Of a stretch of 64,000 bases of DNA, positions 1 to 7,585 are shown one piece after another. Every line of letters begins with the position of its first letter. The first letter of the stretch is position 1. Source of the DNA: Rossellomorea vietnamensis. GTDB lineage: Bacteria > Bacillota > Bacilli > Bacillales > Bacillaceae_B. A model generated the notes under the pieces. That model was not told the DNA's origin. It made no database searches and saw only the letters and a list, made by a program, of their open reading frames with translations. The DNA lies in contig NZ_VTEI01000007.1 of NCBI RefSeq assembly GCF_008180415.1, forward strand, positions 159,810-223,809, read 5' to 3'. The position numbers and the translations under genes are program-made.

Positions 1-19
1 ACTGAAAAAATAGAATACG

Positions 20-340
20 ATTTTTTACTTTCATCCCCCTTTACGCAGGAGGATTGGAGCGGAAGGCGTACGATCTCCTGCGGGAATAGCGGGACAGGTG
101 AGACCCCCAATCTAGTTGCAGCGCCCAGCCCCTCGGGATCAAATAACCCGGAGAGAATAAAAGGAAAAACCACCTTTTTTTCTCTCCGGAACATTTGCCT
201 GTCGGGTCTGATCAGGGCGCTTCCACTTTTTATACAGGCGAAGCCGAGGAGGCTCACCGCCCGCCCCGCGGAGTCGTCCACCTGGAGCGGAAATCCACTT
301 CGTTCAACGCAGCCACAATCTTTGCGAAACCAGACTTTTT
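20..340 (-). repeat. Element B, composite full-length copy
   Basis: This is a non-coding GC-rich repeat. Read on the minus strand it contains the core found again at 4904-5303 and 38771-39130: a CCCCGACAGG-like block, a hairpin made of GAGAGAAAAAAAGG and CCTTTTATTCTCTC, then TTATTTGA and a CCCGAGGGGCTGGGCGCTG block. The core sits inside longer arms with GCGGGGCGGGCGG and GGAGCGGAAATCC. The outer arms resemble those around the copy at 38771-39130, so both look like the complete form of the element. No gene is supported from position 1 to 407. Confidence 0.75.
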
Positions 341-407
341 AAAACAAACATAAAAACAAACCATTAGTCCTGCTTTATTGTAAGCATTCCCAATGGTCAT
401 GTTGATA

Positions 408-671
408 TTATTTTTTGCCATTATTGATCATGTTTGATATCGTTCCGAAATCCAATTGTTTACCATCATTTACAATTGATTTGACGATCTTATCTTCCAT
501 CTCTTTGTTTACTGGTTTGTTAGCAATTTGAGATACCCTCTTGATAACCCCTCGCACCGTGCTTTCGTCTTTGAAATTGGCATTTTGCAAAGAGGTGGCC
601 AATTCCATGACATCGTTCATATTGACACCGGTTTTCTTTTCAATGTTTTTAAAGAAGTTATTATTATTCAT
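408..671 (-). CDS. spoVIF: Stage VI sporulation protein F (SpoVIF)
   Basis: This small soluble protein of 87 residues matches SpoVIF, a late mother-cell protein of the sigma-K regulon needed for coat assembly and spore resistance. It starts MNNNNFFKNIEKKTGVN, is charged and helical, and ends in a lysine-rich tail. I chose the start at 671 rather than an upstream ATG at 755 because AAAGGAGG lies at the right distance only for the 671 start, and the length then fits the family. It lies near other coat and SpoVA genes, as spoVIF lies near the cotVWXYZ region in B. subtilis. The family call is from recall of sequence pattern, not a search. Confidence 0.85.
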   Translation of the reverse strand: MNNNNFFKNIEKKTGVNMNDVMELATSLQNANFKDESTVRGVIKRVSQIANKPVNKEMEDKIVKSIVNDGKQLDFGTISNMINNGKK

Positions 672-787
672 TGGGTAAACGCCTCCTTTACAGCTAATAT
701 ATTGTATGAGGCGGTCAAAAAATGGTGCATGGCCCAAGGATGATGAAGGTTTCATTCGATGAGAAGGCTCTTTCGTGCTTTAAGGTA

Positions 788-820
788 CAAAAAAAGCAGA
801 TTCTCTTTAGAATCTGCTTA
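788..820 (-). terminator. Terminator of the YjcZ-type gene
   Basis: An 11-bp perfect stem, AAGCAGATTCT with AGAATCTGCTT, is followed on the minus strand by a run of seven T. It lies just downstream of the stop codon at 829. Confidence 0.85.
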
Positions 821-828
821 TCCGTCCT

Positions 829-948
829 TTAGCAAAAGCTTGTACCGACGATGATCAAAAGGATAAATAGAACAACAATCAGCACAAATGTTGATCCATA
901 TCCCCCGCCGTATCCTTGATTTCCGCAGCCATAACCATTTCCATACAT
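829..948 (-). CDS. YjcZ-family tiny membrane sporulation protein
   Basis: A 39-residue protein. Residues 1-18 are rich in Gly and Tyr with one Cys ([18 protein letters not shown]), and residues 19-37 form one hydrophobic helix ending GTSFC. This layout is that of the YjcZ/YhcZ-type tiny transmembrane proteins of Bacillus spores. A strong AGAGAGGTGATAACT ribosome binding site precedes the ATG. A terminator follows at once, so it is probably transcribed alone or as the last gene after the SpoVA operon upstream. Its molecular role is unknown. Confidence 0.85.
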   Translation of the reverse strand: MYGNGYGCGNQGYGGGYGSTFVLIVVLFILLIIVGTSFC

Positions 949-1021
949 AGTTATCACCTCTCTTTATATATGACTACTGCAGTATATGTAGAGATGCTTA
1001 CTATGTAAAGGCTTCCTGTGG

Positions 1022-1714
1022 TTACTTGGATAGAAACCAATCGTATAAATCAATGGTTAGTTTGCCGGATGAATCAGCCTGTGCCAGAAACACATTGTCT
1101 AAATTGATTTTCCGCCTCTTCAGCTGATTCATAAGCCAATCTTCTGACAACCCTAAACTTGTCAGCCCCTTTCTTTCGATTGCTCCGTCACTGATGACAG
1201 AGTGAACTGGAATTACCTTAAAGGAAGTGTCAAATATATCTTCATAGAGTAATGGCTGCTTTTCTTTTTTAAGCATGACACTCAGTTCGCCATTTGTATC
1301 AAGAGTCGCAAATTCCACATCAGAGACCCTGAAAATGTTCTTTTTCCTTAGCTGTTCAAGCAGCTCATCCGAGGAAAACTTTTCTTTTTTCAACGCCTGC
1401 TCTATGATATTTCCATTCTCTATAAACACTGTCGGGGTGCCTTCGACAAAATGCCTGAACTTTACACTTTTGAGAGATATGAAAGAGAAAATGAATGGCA
1501 CAGAGAACCACAGGAGAATACTCATCAGCCCTTCAAGCAGTTTCACGTCAAGATCCATTGAAAGTGTCCCGGCGATGCTTCCAACGGTAATGCCGGTAAT
1601 GTATTCAAAGAAAGATAGCTGTGAAAGCTGCTTTTTTCCGAGTAATTTTGTGATAAGAAATAAGGCAATCAGAACAAAAAGGCTTCTAAGGGCTACTTCA
1701 GTATACTCCGACAC
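1022..1714 (-). CDS. DUF421 (YetF-family) membrane protein
   Basis: The 230-residue product has three hydrophobic segments near residues 7-24, 34-52 and 60-80, then a soluble C-terminal domain of about 140 residues, the usual YetF/DUF421 layout. The start is GTG at 1714, with a GAGGGTGT ribosome binding site. It follows spoVAEb by six bases and is the last gene of the operon that starts with the YhcN-like lipoprotein. A DUF421 gene in this position is typical of spoVA2-type operons, where the product is thought to sit in the spore inner membrane and affect heat resistance or germination; its exact activity is not known. Confidence 0.85.
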   Translation of the reverse strand: MSEYTEVALRSLFVLIALFLITKLLGKKQLSQLSFFEYITGITVGSIAGTLSMDLDVKLLEGLMSILLWFSVPFIFSFISLKSVKFRHFVEGTPTVFIENGNIIEQALKKEKFSSDELLEQLRKKNIFRVSDVEFATLDTNGELSVMLKKEKQPLLYEDIFDTSFKVIPVHSVISDGAIERKGLTSLGLSEDWLMNQLKRRKINLDNVFLAQADSSGKLTIDLYDWFLSK

Positions 1715-1720
1715 ACACCC

Positions 1721-2077
1721 TCATCCTTTCGGTTTAAAAATCAAGGCACCAATAAATCCGAAGATGATGGCTGCTGAGATACCCGAACTTGTCACTTCAA
1801 ACATTCCCGTAAGAACTCCTACCAGACCATGCTGTTCCGCTTCCTGCATAGCGCCCTGGACCAATGCATTGCCAAAAGAGGTGATCGGAATCGTTGCCCC
1901 TGCTCCGGCAAAGTCAATCAATGGCTCATAGAGACCAAATCCAGCTAAAATTGCACCGATCACTACCAGCAGACTTAATGTATGAGCAGGTGTCAATTTA
2001 GCTATATCAAATAAGAGCTGACCAATTACGCAGATGCTCCCCCCTATTAAAAATGCCCAAAAAAACATTGCCAACAT
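1721..2077 (-). CDS. spoVAEb: Stage V sporulation protein AE, b type (SpoVAEb)
   Basis: A membrane protein of 118 residues with about four hydrophobic segments. Residues 56-72 carry the pattern [16 protein letters not shown], which resembles AGAGSAVPVTGFGNAV in the SpoVAC protein encoded two genes upstream; the two proteins are distant relatives. SpoVA proteins form the inner spore membrane channel that takes up dipicolinic acid during sporulation and releases it at germination. The ribosome binding site is AAAGGAGG. The gene lies between spoVAD and the DUF421 gene, co-directional and tightly packed. Confidence 0.92.
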   Translation of the reverse strand: MLAMFFWAFLIGGSICVIGQLLFDIAKLTPAHTLSLLVVIGAILAGFGLYEPLIDFAGAGATIPITSFGNALVQGAMQEAEQHGLVGVLTGMFEVTSSGISAAIIFGFIGALIFKPKG

Positions 2078-2100
2078 GGTGTTTTCCTCCTTTCAACGAT

Positions 2101-3117
2101 TTAGCTGTATTCAATTGAAACCGCATGAGCTATACACGGAATTGATTCACCCTGCTGAAATGTCAGCGGAGACAAGAGAGCTCCGGTCGCAACCATCAAA
2201 ATTCTTTTGTATACACCCTTCTTCATCTGGTTGAGCAGGTGTCCATATAAAACCGTTGCAGAGCAGCCTGGTCCGCTTGCTCCCGATTGTACTGGCTGAT
2301 CCTGTCCATAAATCAGCAATCCGCAGTCCTGAAATTGGGTTTCCGTCAGGTTGAACCCTTTTTGCTGAAGTAACTCCTGAGCGGTTTTTCGGCCGATTTT
2401 AGCGAGATCCCCTGTAATGATTAAATCGTAGTAGGACGGATCTCTTCCTAAGTCTTGTAAGTGAGAGGCAATTGTGTCTGCTGCCGCCGGCGCCATTGCC
2501 CCTCCCATATTAAAGGGATCCGAGAGCCCCATATCAATGACTTTACCAATCGTTGCTGAAGTGACCCTTGGAACAGGGCCCTGTACATCTGTACCACTGC
2601 CTACTATCGAATACCCTGCTCCAGTAACCGTCCATTGAGCGGTAGGCGGCTTCTGGCCGCCATACTCTGTTGGATAACGAAATTGCTTTTCCACTGCGGA
2701 ATTGTGGCTTGAGGCGCCAGTGATGACATAGTTTGCTCCTCCTGAATCAACCAAAAAAGAAGCTATAGCAAGCCCTTCCATAGATGTTGAACATGCACCG
2801 AATAGGCCCAAATAAGGGATCTCATTGGTTCTCGCAGCAAAGGAAGAAGGTGTGATTTGATTAATCAAATCCCCCGAGAGAAAAAATTGAATTTGATTCT
2901 CTTGCAGACCCGCTTTTTCAAGGGCAAGCTTGACTGCGTCTTCAATCATTAAGCGATTTGCTTTTTCATAGCTGTCCTCCCCCATCCATAAATCATCATA
3001 GAAGTGGTCAAAGTCTTCAGATAACCTGCCATTTTTTTCAAATGGCCCTCCTACAACTCCTGAGGACAAAATAACCGGCCTATTCTGAAATTCCCAAGAC
3101 TGTGTGCCTTGTAACAT
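2101..3117 (-). CDS. spoVAD: Stage V sporulation protein AD (SpoVAD)
   Basis: The 338-residue product has the thiolase-like fold family signature of SpoVAD, including FGACSTSMEGLAIAS with Cys109 in the place of the thiolase nucleophile. SpoVAD binds dipicolinic acid rather than acting as a known synthase. I chose the ATG at 3117, which overlaps the spoVAC stop as TAATG and sits behind GGGGGGTGA, over an in-frame GTG at 3132; the length then equals that of the B. subtilis protein. Overlap with spoVAC suggests translational coupling. Expression in the forespore under sigma-G is expected for the family, but I do not see a convincing promoter. Confidence 0.95.
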   Translation of the reverse strand: MLQGTQSWEFQNRPVILSSGVVGGPFEKNGRLSEDFDHFYDDLWMGEDSYEKANRLMIEDAVKLALEKAGLQENQIQFFLSGDLINQITPSSFAARTNEIPYLGLFGACSTSMEGLAIASFLVDSGGANYVITGASSHNSAVEKQFRYPTEYGGQKPPTAQWTVTGAGYSIVGSGTDVQGPVPRVTSATIGKVIDMGLSDPFNMGGAMAPAAADTIASHLQDLGRDPSYYDLIITGDLAKIGRKTAQELLQQKGFNLTETQFQDCGLLIYGQDQPVQSGASGPGCSATVLYGHLLNQMKKGVYKRILMVATGALLSPLTFQQGESIPCIAHAVSIEYS

Positions 3118-3587
3118 TAAATCACCCCCCACTTAATAAGAAGAGTCTTGATAATTGCTATAACGAAAGCAGAAAACACACCAAACACAATGACAGAACC
3201 TGCAAGCTTGAATATATTTCCTCCCACTCCCAGAACAAGCCCCTCTGTCCTATGTTCAATGGCTGCAGATATAACCGCATTACCAAATCCCGTCACTGGT
3301 ACGGCACTTCCTGCACCGGCAAACTGCCCAAGATGGTCATAGATGCCAAACCCGGTCAGCAGCATTGAAAAAAAGACCATCGTAGCCACTGTCGGGTTTC
3401 CTGCAGTCTGTTCTGTAAAGTTAAAAAAGTAAATATAGAAATACGTAACAGCCTGGCCGAATAAACAAATGAGGCCACCTACGAAAAAAGCCTTGATACA
3501 ATTGATAAGCACAGGCCTTTTTGTTTCATGCTTCTGTTCAAGCTGTTCATATTGCTTCTGCTGCGGGGTTTTAGGTTTCTTTCCCAT
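3117..3587 (-). CDS. spoVAC: Stage V sporulation protein AC (SpoVAC)
   Basis: A 156-residue membrane protein. A basic, glutamine-rich N-terminus (residues 1-30) is followed by four or five hydrophobic segments, with the motif AGAGSAVPVTGFGNAV near residue 95. SpoVAC is the mechanosensitive, pore-forming part of the dipicolinic acid channel. AAAGGAGCAAGGT precedes the ATG. It overlaps the start of spoVAD by one base and follows the lipoprotein gene by 13 bases, so the genes form one operon. Confidence 0.94.
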   Translation of the reverse strand: MGKKPKTPQQKQYEQLEQKHETKRPVLINCIKAFFVGGLICLFGQAVTYFYIYFFNFTEQTAGNPTVATMVFFSMLLTGFGIYDHLGQFAGAGSAVPVTGFGNAVISAAIEHRTEGLVLGVGGNIFKLAGSVIVFGVFSAFVIAIIKTLLIKWGVI

Positions 3588-3600
3588 ACCTTGCTCCTTT

Positions 3601-4071
3601 CTAGGTTAGCTCCTCTTTTAACTTAATGATTTCCTGAAATCTTTTTTCAGCATCCTTATTGGAGATATTTTTATTCTTCATCTTATCTTTTAGCCTGACC
3701 GTCTCCAGAAAAATCTTATAATCACTGGAAACGATGAATTTTTCATCTGGATACTTCTTTTCCAGTTTTTTTGTCATTTTTTTCTCAATTTTCTTCATAT
3801 GAAACCGGTGGGAATGCTTTACTTTATAGGATACAAGGATTTCTTCCTTTCCCTGTATGACTGCCACATCGTAAAGCTCTTCAAGCTTGGCTATTTCCTT
3901 TTTGACTGCATGTCCGATACTGTCCGTCTCTGGATTCTCCATCAGTTCAACTGGAGGAGGATCTGTTACCTTAATCAATGCTCCTCGGCTGTCTGCACCG
4001 TCTTCTTTGTTTGCCGCGCAGGCGGATAAATATACTGTTATTACTACTAGACCGACAAATAATTTGTTCAT
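3601..4071 (-). CDS. YhcN/YlaJ-family sporulation lipoprotein
   Basis: The 156-residue product has a lipoprotein signal peptide with lipobox LSAC (Cys18) and a charged C-terminal half rich in Lys and Glu. The pattern fits the YhcN/YlaJ spore lipoproteins of the inner membrane. I start at 4071, because AGAGGGGATACT lies just upstream; the longer reading to 4107 has no ribosome binding site. It is the first gene of the five-gene SpoVA operon. A CATATTA at 4089-4095 (minus strand) resembles a sigma-G -10 box, but I see no good -35 partner. Confidence 0.85.
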   Translation of the reverse strand: MNKLFVGLVVITVYLSACAANKEDGADSRGALIKVTDPPPVELMENPETDSIGHAVKKEIAKLEELYDVAVIQGKEEILVSYKVKHSHRFHMKKIEKKMTKKLEKKYPDEKFIVSSDYKIFLETVRLKDKMKNKNISNKDAEKRFQEIIKLKEELT

Positions 4072-4222
4072 AGTATCCCCTCTGTTTTTAATATGCCCCT
4101 GAACCATAGTCAGCGGCGAATGAACATGTGAATCTTCGCTCTTTGGGAATCAGCACTCGGCCATATCTTCCCAAGTTACTTATATGTAGTCTTATATTCT
4201 GCAAAGAGGGTTCATTTTATGA

Positions 4223-4272
4223 ATAAAAAAAGACTGAAGCTCATTAACTATAATTCCTTAGTTTAATGAGCT
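4223..4272 (-). terminator. Terminator between the small CGCG protein and the SpoVA operon
   Basis: A 9-bp stem (TTAATGAGC with GCTCATTAA) has a 15-base loop and is followed on the minus strand by a long T run. It separates the small gene at 4303-4413 from the SpoVA operon promoter region. Confidence 0.75.
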
Positions 4273-4302
4273 CACAGCTTTTATTTATTTTTTTGTAAAA
4301 AT

Positions 4303-4413
4303 TTACAGAAAAAGAATCATTATTTTTGGTTTTTTATTTTTGCCGCAGCCGCAGCCTTTTTTCTTTCTTTTCGTTTTTACTGGTTTAATTTGTGAAGTGG
4401 ATTTCTTCATCAT
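4303..4413 (-). CDS. Small basic CGCG-motif protein, unknown
   Basis: A 36-residue reading frame starts with a double ATG behind AGAGGAGGAAG. It is very basic (about 13 Lys/Arg) and carries GCGCG at residues 20-24. A terminator follows directly. The ribosome binding site and terminator support a real gene, and its place beside spore genes suggests a spore role, but I do not recognise the family and composition alone is weak evidence. Confidence 0.5.
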   Translation of the reverse strand: MMKKSTSQIKPVKTKRKKKGCGCGKNKKPKIMILFL

Positions 4414-4530
4414 CCAATTCTTCCTCCTCTAATGATGGAAATTCAGAAAGCAGCGTTTCCTCTTACAAATGTTTACAAAGCAGATATACATACCATTCTA
4501 TGCAGCAGGAGTAACGCTTGTTCTCTTGTT

Positions 4531-4869
4531 TCATGAAATCCACTTTTGAATCAAGGTTTCAATAATGGAAGCAACACCTGCTGCCGCTAAAACTGTAATT
4601 AGCGGATTAGCAATGGTAGGACAGAAAAAATACAACCCGTAAAGACCTCCCGCAGCCCAGATGCCTGTGCACCAGTGGCAGCTGAGAAGTTCGCCCATCC
4701 AATTTTTCGGAACCAAATAAACGTCTATATTCCCTGATTTATCTTTCTCTTCCTCTTCCTCAAAAAAAGGAGCCCTCAAGAACTCCGTGATTTTGTCATA
4801 TACAATTAAGTGTGTCAGACGGAATACAGCTACTCCTAAAACGGCCACTTGCATAAAAGTCAGATCCAC
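4531..4869 (-). CDS. DUF1360 (YngL-like) membrane protein
   Basis: The 112-residue product has an N-terminal hydrophobic stretch (residues 5-24), an acidic middle (FFEEEEEKDK), the conserved CHWCTGIW block (Cys64, Cys67), and two C-terminal hydrophobic segments. This is the DUF1360 pattern, a Bacillaceae family of unknown function often expressed in sporulation. The start is a GTG at 4869 behind AAAGGAGATAAAGAA. An open frame continues to 4911, but that part runs into repeat element B and lacks a ribosome binding site. The repeat array starts only 35 bp upstream, so any promoter must lie close to or inside it. Confidence 0.8.
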   Translation of the reverse strand: MDLTFMQVAVLGVAVFRLTHLIVYDKITEFLRAPFFEEEEEKDKSGNIDVYLVPKNWMGELLSCHWCTGIWAAGGLYGLYFFCPTIANPLITVLAAAGVASIIETLIQKWIS

Positions 4870-4903
4870 TTCTTTATCTCCTTTTCGTTGAGTTGGAATT
4901 TTA

Positions 4904-5303
4904 ATGAACAAAAGCGCAAGCGCCCTGGTCAGCCCCGACAGGCAAATGTTCCTGAGAGAAAAAAAGGCGGTTTTCCTTTTATTCTCTCAGGGTTATTTGA
5001 CCCCGAGGGGCTGGGCGCTGAAGCTGGATGAACAAAAGCGCAAGCGCCCTGGTCAGCCCCGACAGGCAAATGTTCCTGAGAGAAAAAAAGGCGGTTTTCC
5101 TTTTATTCTCTCAGGGTTATTTGACCCCGAGGGGCTGGGCGCTGAAGCTGGATGAACAAAAGCGCAAGCGCCCTGGTTCAGCCCCGACAGGCAAATGTTC
5201 CTGAGAGAAAAAAAGGCGGTTTTCCTTTTATTCTCTCAGGGTTATTTGACCCCGAGGCCTAACTCAGTTCTTGTGGTACGCATCCCCGGGCGCTGGAGCT
5301 GGT
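4904..5303 (+). repeat. Element B, three tandem copies of a 124-bp unit
   Basis: Units start at 4904, 5028 and 5152. The first two are identical or nearly so; the third has one extra T early and an insert of about 27 bp near 5255-5281. Each unit contains a CCCCGACAGG block, a hairpin from GAGAGAAAAAAAGG and CCTTTTATTCTCTC, and the block CCCCGAGGGGCTGGGCGCTG. Open frames through the array (for example 83 residues at 4904-5155) are by-products of the repeat and have no ribosome binding site. Confidence 0.9.
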
Positions 5304-5989
5304 TTGATACACAACACCTTTTTAAATAAAGTAATGAATGGTCATGTCCTTGCTTTAGTAACTAGCATGAAAAATAAGGGAAGTTTTTTCCGTTAACTGC
5401 AAGCTTCACCTCAATTTGTTGGTGAATAGGGGAAGATTTTTCCCTTATTTGCAGAAAAGACCCCTATTTTTAGTGTTTAGAGGCTAATAAGGGAAGTTTT
5501 TTCCTTTATTTAAGCTATATTCGATGCAAGTAAGTAATTAAGAGAAATATATTCCTCTATATAAAAAATGCCTAAGCGGCATGGCCCTCCCCCACAGGTT
5601 AATGTTCCTTATAGAAGAAAAAGGCGGTTTTTCCACACACGGAGGGCTAACTCAGTTCTCAAGATACGTATCCCAGTCGCTGAAGCTGGATTCAGAGATG
5701 CTCCCTACTTTTAACTAATTAATTTTTTTCTTTTGAACAAATCGCAAAGCGACTCTTTCAGCTTCTGCACGCAGACGTCAATAAGGAGAGAAGAAGAACA
5801 CTAAAGCTGTACTTGGCTGGCCAGTATTTACAAAGTTGTCCTCAAAGTTTTCCCTGAACAACAGTAATATCACAGATGGGATACACCGCCTATTTTGACA
5901 AAAAAAGGGCTATTATCCGTAACTTAAACTCCTTGGCTACAATATGTTATTAGTGTAGCGATAAACAATTAAAAGGAGGATTTTCTAAT
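5304..5989. other. Long intergenic region with degenerate repeats
   Basis: No gene is supported here. At 5374-5394, 5424-5449 and 5484-5510 there are three imperfect palindromes of the form AATAAGGGAA-TTTTTTCC-TTATT, spaced 50-60 bp. At 5571-5690 there is a worn copy of element B. A sigma-K-like -10 (CAATATGTTA) lies about 5939-5949 upstream of the cotZ-like gene, with weak support. The cotZ-like ribosome binding site AAAAGGAGG is at 5971-5979. Confidence 0.5.
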
Positions 5990-6487
5990 ATGGGTTGTGG
6001 AAAAAGAGATGATGTAGGTGGAATCAGTACAGATAACTGTGTATGTGAAGTAGTACGCGCAATTAAAGATATCCAGGATGCTGCTGTGGCTGATGATTGT
6101 CTGGATTGTACTACCAGCTGTTTCCTTGAGCCGCTAGGCGATTTGAACAGTCCTGCTATGAGACGCCGTGCTGACACGCGCGTGTTCACCCTTACTAATA
6201 AAAATGGTGAATTATTCAAAGCGTTGTTCAAACAAAAAGATGGCCAATGTGATGCAAACTGTGTGACTATTTATTTCCGTGTGGAAGAAATCTTCGATAA
6301 CTGCTGTGCAACATTGAGAGCACTAAGACCGAACAAAGATATCATCAATGACTATGGAAAATTGGACTATGGTGCAATCTGCAAGGTGGACGAATGGTTC
6401 AGAACAAACAACTGTATCACTGTTGACCTGAACTGCTTCTGTGCAATTCAATGTATCGCCGATGTTGACCTTGACATCTGTGAATAA
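5990..6487 (+). CDS. cotZ: CotZ/CotY/ExsY-family spore coat protein
   Basis: A 165-residue, Cys-rich protein (16 Cys) beginning MGCGKRDD and ending in the cluster LNCFCAIQCIADVDLDICE. This is the CotY/CotZ/ExsY family, which self-assembles into disulfide-linked layers of the outermost coat (crust) or the exosporium basal layer. The gene is monocistronic with a strong AAAAGGAGG site and its own terminator. It faces cotO tail to tail. Without comparison I cannot decide between CotZ-like and ExsY/CotY-like subtypes. Confidence 0.9.
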   Translation: MGCGKRDDVGGISTDNCVCEVVRAIKDIQDAAVADDCLDCTTSCFLEPLGDLNSPAMRRRADTRVFTLTNKNGELFKALFKQKDGQCDANCVTIYFRVEEIFDNCCATLRALRPNKDIINDYGKLDYGAICKVDEWFRTNNCITVDLNCFCAIQCIADVDLDICE

Positions 6488-6494
6488 TTCTTAG

Positions 6495-6534
6495 AAAGCC
6501 TGCCGGATCTATCATCCGGCCGGCTTTTTCTTTT
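6495..6534 (+). terminator. Terminator of the cotZ-like gene
   Basis: AAAGCC-GCCGGAT pairs with ATCCGGC-GGCTTT, followed by TTTTTCTTTT. It probably also serves cotO from the other side. Confidence 0.85.
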
Positions 6535-6539
6535 ACTGA

Positions 6540-7088
6540 TTATAAACCGATGATCTTAATGCCGCGTAGAGAACTCCTGTTTATCTCTACCTCATCGCCT
6601 TGAAAAGTTTTCAGCACCAGGATATCTCCTTCAGCGCTGAGTAAGATTCCTTTATGTCTTTCCTCTGCACTGATAAATTCACAAGGAAAAGGAGCTTTAC
6701 CGTTAATATACCGTGAAAGATAAGTAATCTTCTCATCCAGTTCCATATCCCTGAAGGGTTTTAGGGGTTTGAAAGAGTATGTTTTTTCTTTATGTTCTTC
6801 TATATTATCGACTGTTTCTGATTTTTCAGATTTTGGAATATCGATGACATCCTGATTGTCTTGGACCTCAGCTTCTCCATACAAAGTCCCAAGTTCCTCT
6901 TCAAAATAGGAACGTTTCTTTCTTCTTGGCTTTTTGACTCCAGCTTCAGCCGATGGTTTTTCTACAGGTATAGTTTTCACATCCCTTGAAGAATACGACT
7001 GCTGCATGTTGGCTCTTGATTCTTTAAAAGCAGGCTGCTGGATATATAATAAGGGTGTCTTTTTAGGTTCTTTAGAATTTTTTTTCAT
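6540..7088 (-). CDS. cotO: Spore coat protein CotO
   Basis: The 182-residue product is basic at the N-terminus (MKKNSKEPKKTPLLYIQQP), low-complexity and charged in the middle, and has a conserved C-terminal domain (residues about 120-182, FRDMELDEKITYLSRYING onward). This fits CotO, a morphogenetic protein for late coat assembly, and cotO next to fabI is the order in B. subtilis. I take the start at 7088 because GGAGGTG lies six bases upstream; the longer frame to 7151 has no such site. Confidence 0.85.
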   Translation of the reverse strand: MKKNSKEPKKTPLLYIQQPAFKESRANMQQSYSSRDVKTIPVEKPSAEAGVKKPRRKKRSYFEEELGTLYGEAEVQDNQDVIDIPKSEKSETVDNIEEHKEKTYSFKPLKPFRDMELDEKITYLSRYINGKAPFPCEFISAEERHKGILLSAEGDILVLKTFQGDEVEINRSSLRGIKIIGL

Positions 7089-7530
7089 AAGCTGCACCTC
7101 CAGAGGTTCATTCCTTTTACAATGTATGCAGCAAATGCCTATAGGTTTCATGAATGTTTTGGAATTATTTTGCTGAGGTTCCCTGTTAATAAGTCTGCTA
7201 TCTCATATATTGTGGATTTTGGAATATCTTCACGGGAAATGTTTTAGGGGACATCTCATGACCGACCTCATGACTTCCTCTTCAACTGCACCAGTAGAAG
7301 GATTGACAATATGACAATACTCACCCACCACTCATTGGATATCAGCAATCTTTTAGAGGATGAACGATGCGCCTATAATTAAATCACTCATTTATACAGC
7401 ACCATCTCATGACTTAGAGAGATCATTCGCTGCAATTGGAATGCAGGCTGGATCCCTAAGGACATTGCTCCTCTTCTGATGCGAACTGTGCTGCATAAGA
7501 AATAATACCATTTTCAAAAACAGGCCAAAT
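7089..7530. other. Intergenic region without a supported gene
   Basis: No open frame with a ribosome binding site is seen. The stretch 7250-7500 has gene-like composition with many short broken frames, for example around 7309-7381 on the plus strand, and could be the remains of a lost gene. I cannot identify it. Confidence 0.4.
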
Positions 7531-7560
7531 AAAAAGTCCAAAGGCGGCTGCCTTTGAACT
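7531..7560 (-). terminator. Terminator of fabI
   Basis: On the minus strand GTTCAAAGGC and GCCTTTGGAC form a stem with one or two G-T pairs, followed by TTTTT. Confidence 0.75.
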
Positions 7561-7585
7561 TTGAGTCTTTTATTTTTATTGGTTG

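Noticed and set aside
4089..4095. Sigma-G -10-like CATATTA before the YhcN-like gene
   Set aside because: The -10 is good, but there is no acceptable -35 about 17 bases upstream, so I do not call a promoter.
4904..5155. Open frame of 83 residues in the element B array
   Set aside because: It is a product of the 124-bp repeats, has no ribosome binding site, and repeats itself with the array.
5939..5949. Sigma-K promoter before the cotZ-like gene
   Set aside because: CAATATGTTA only partly fits the sigma-K -10, and the -35 is uninformative.
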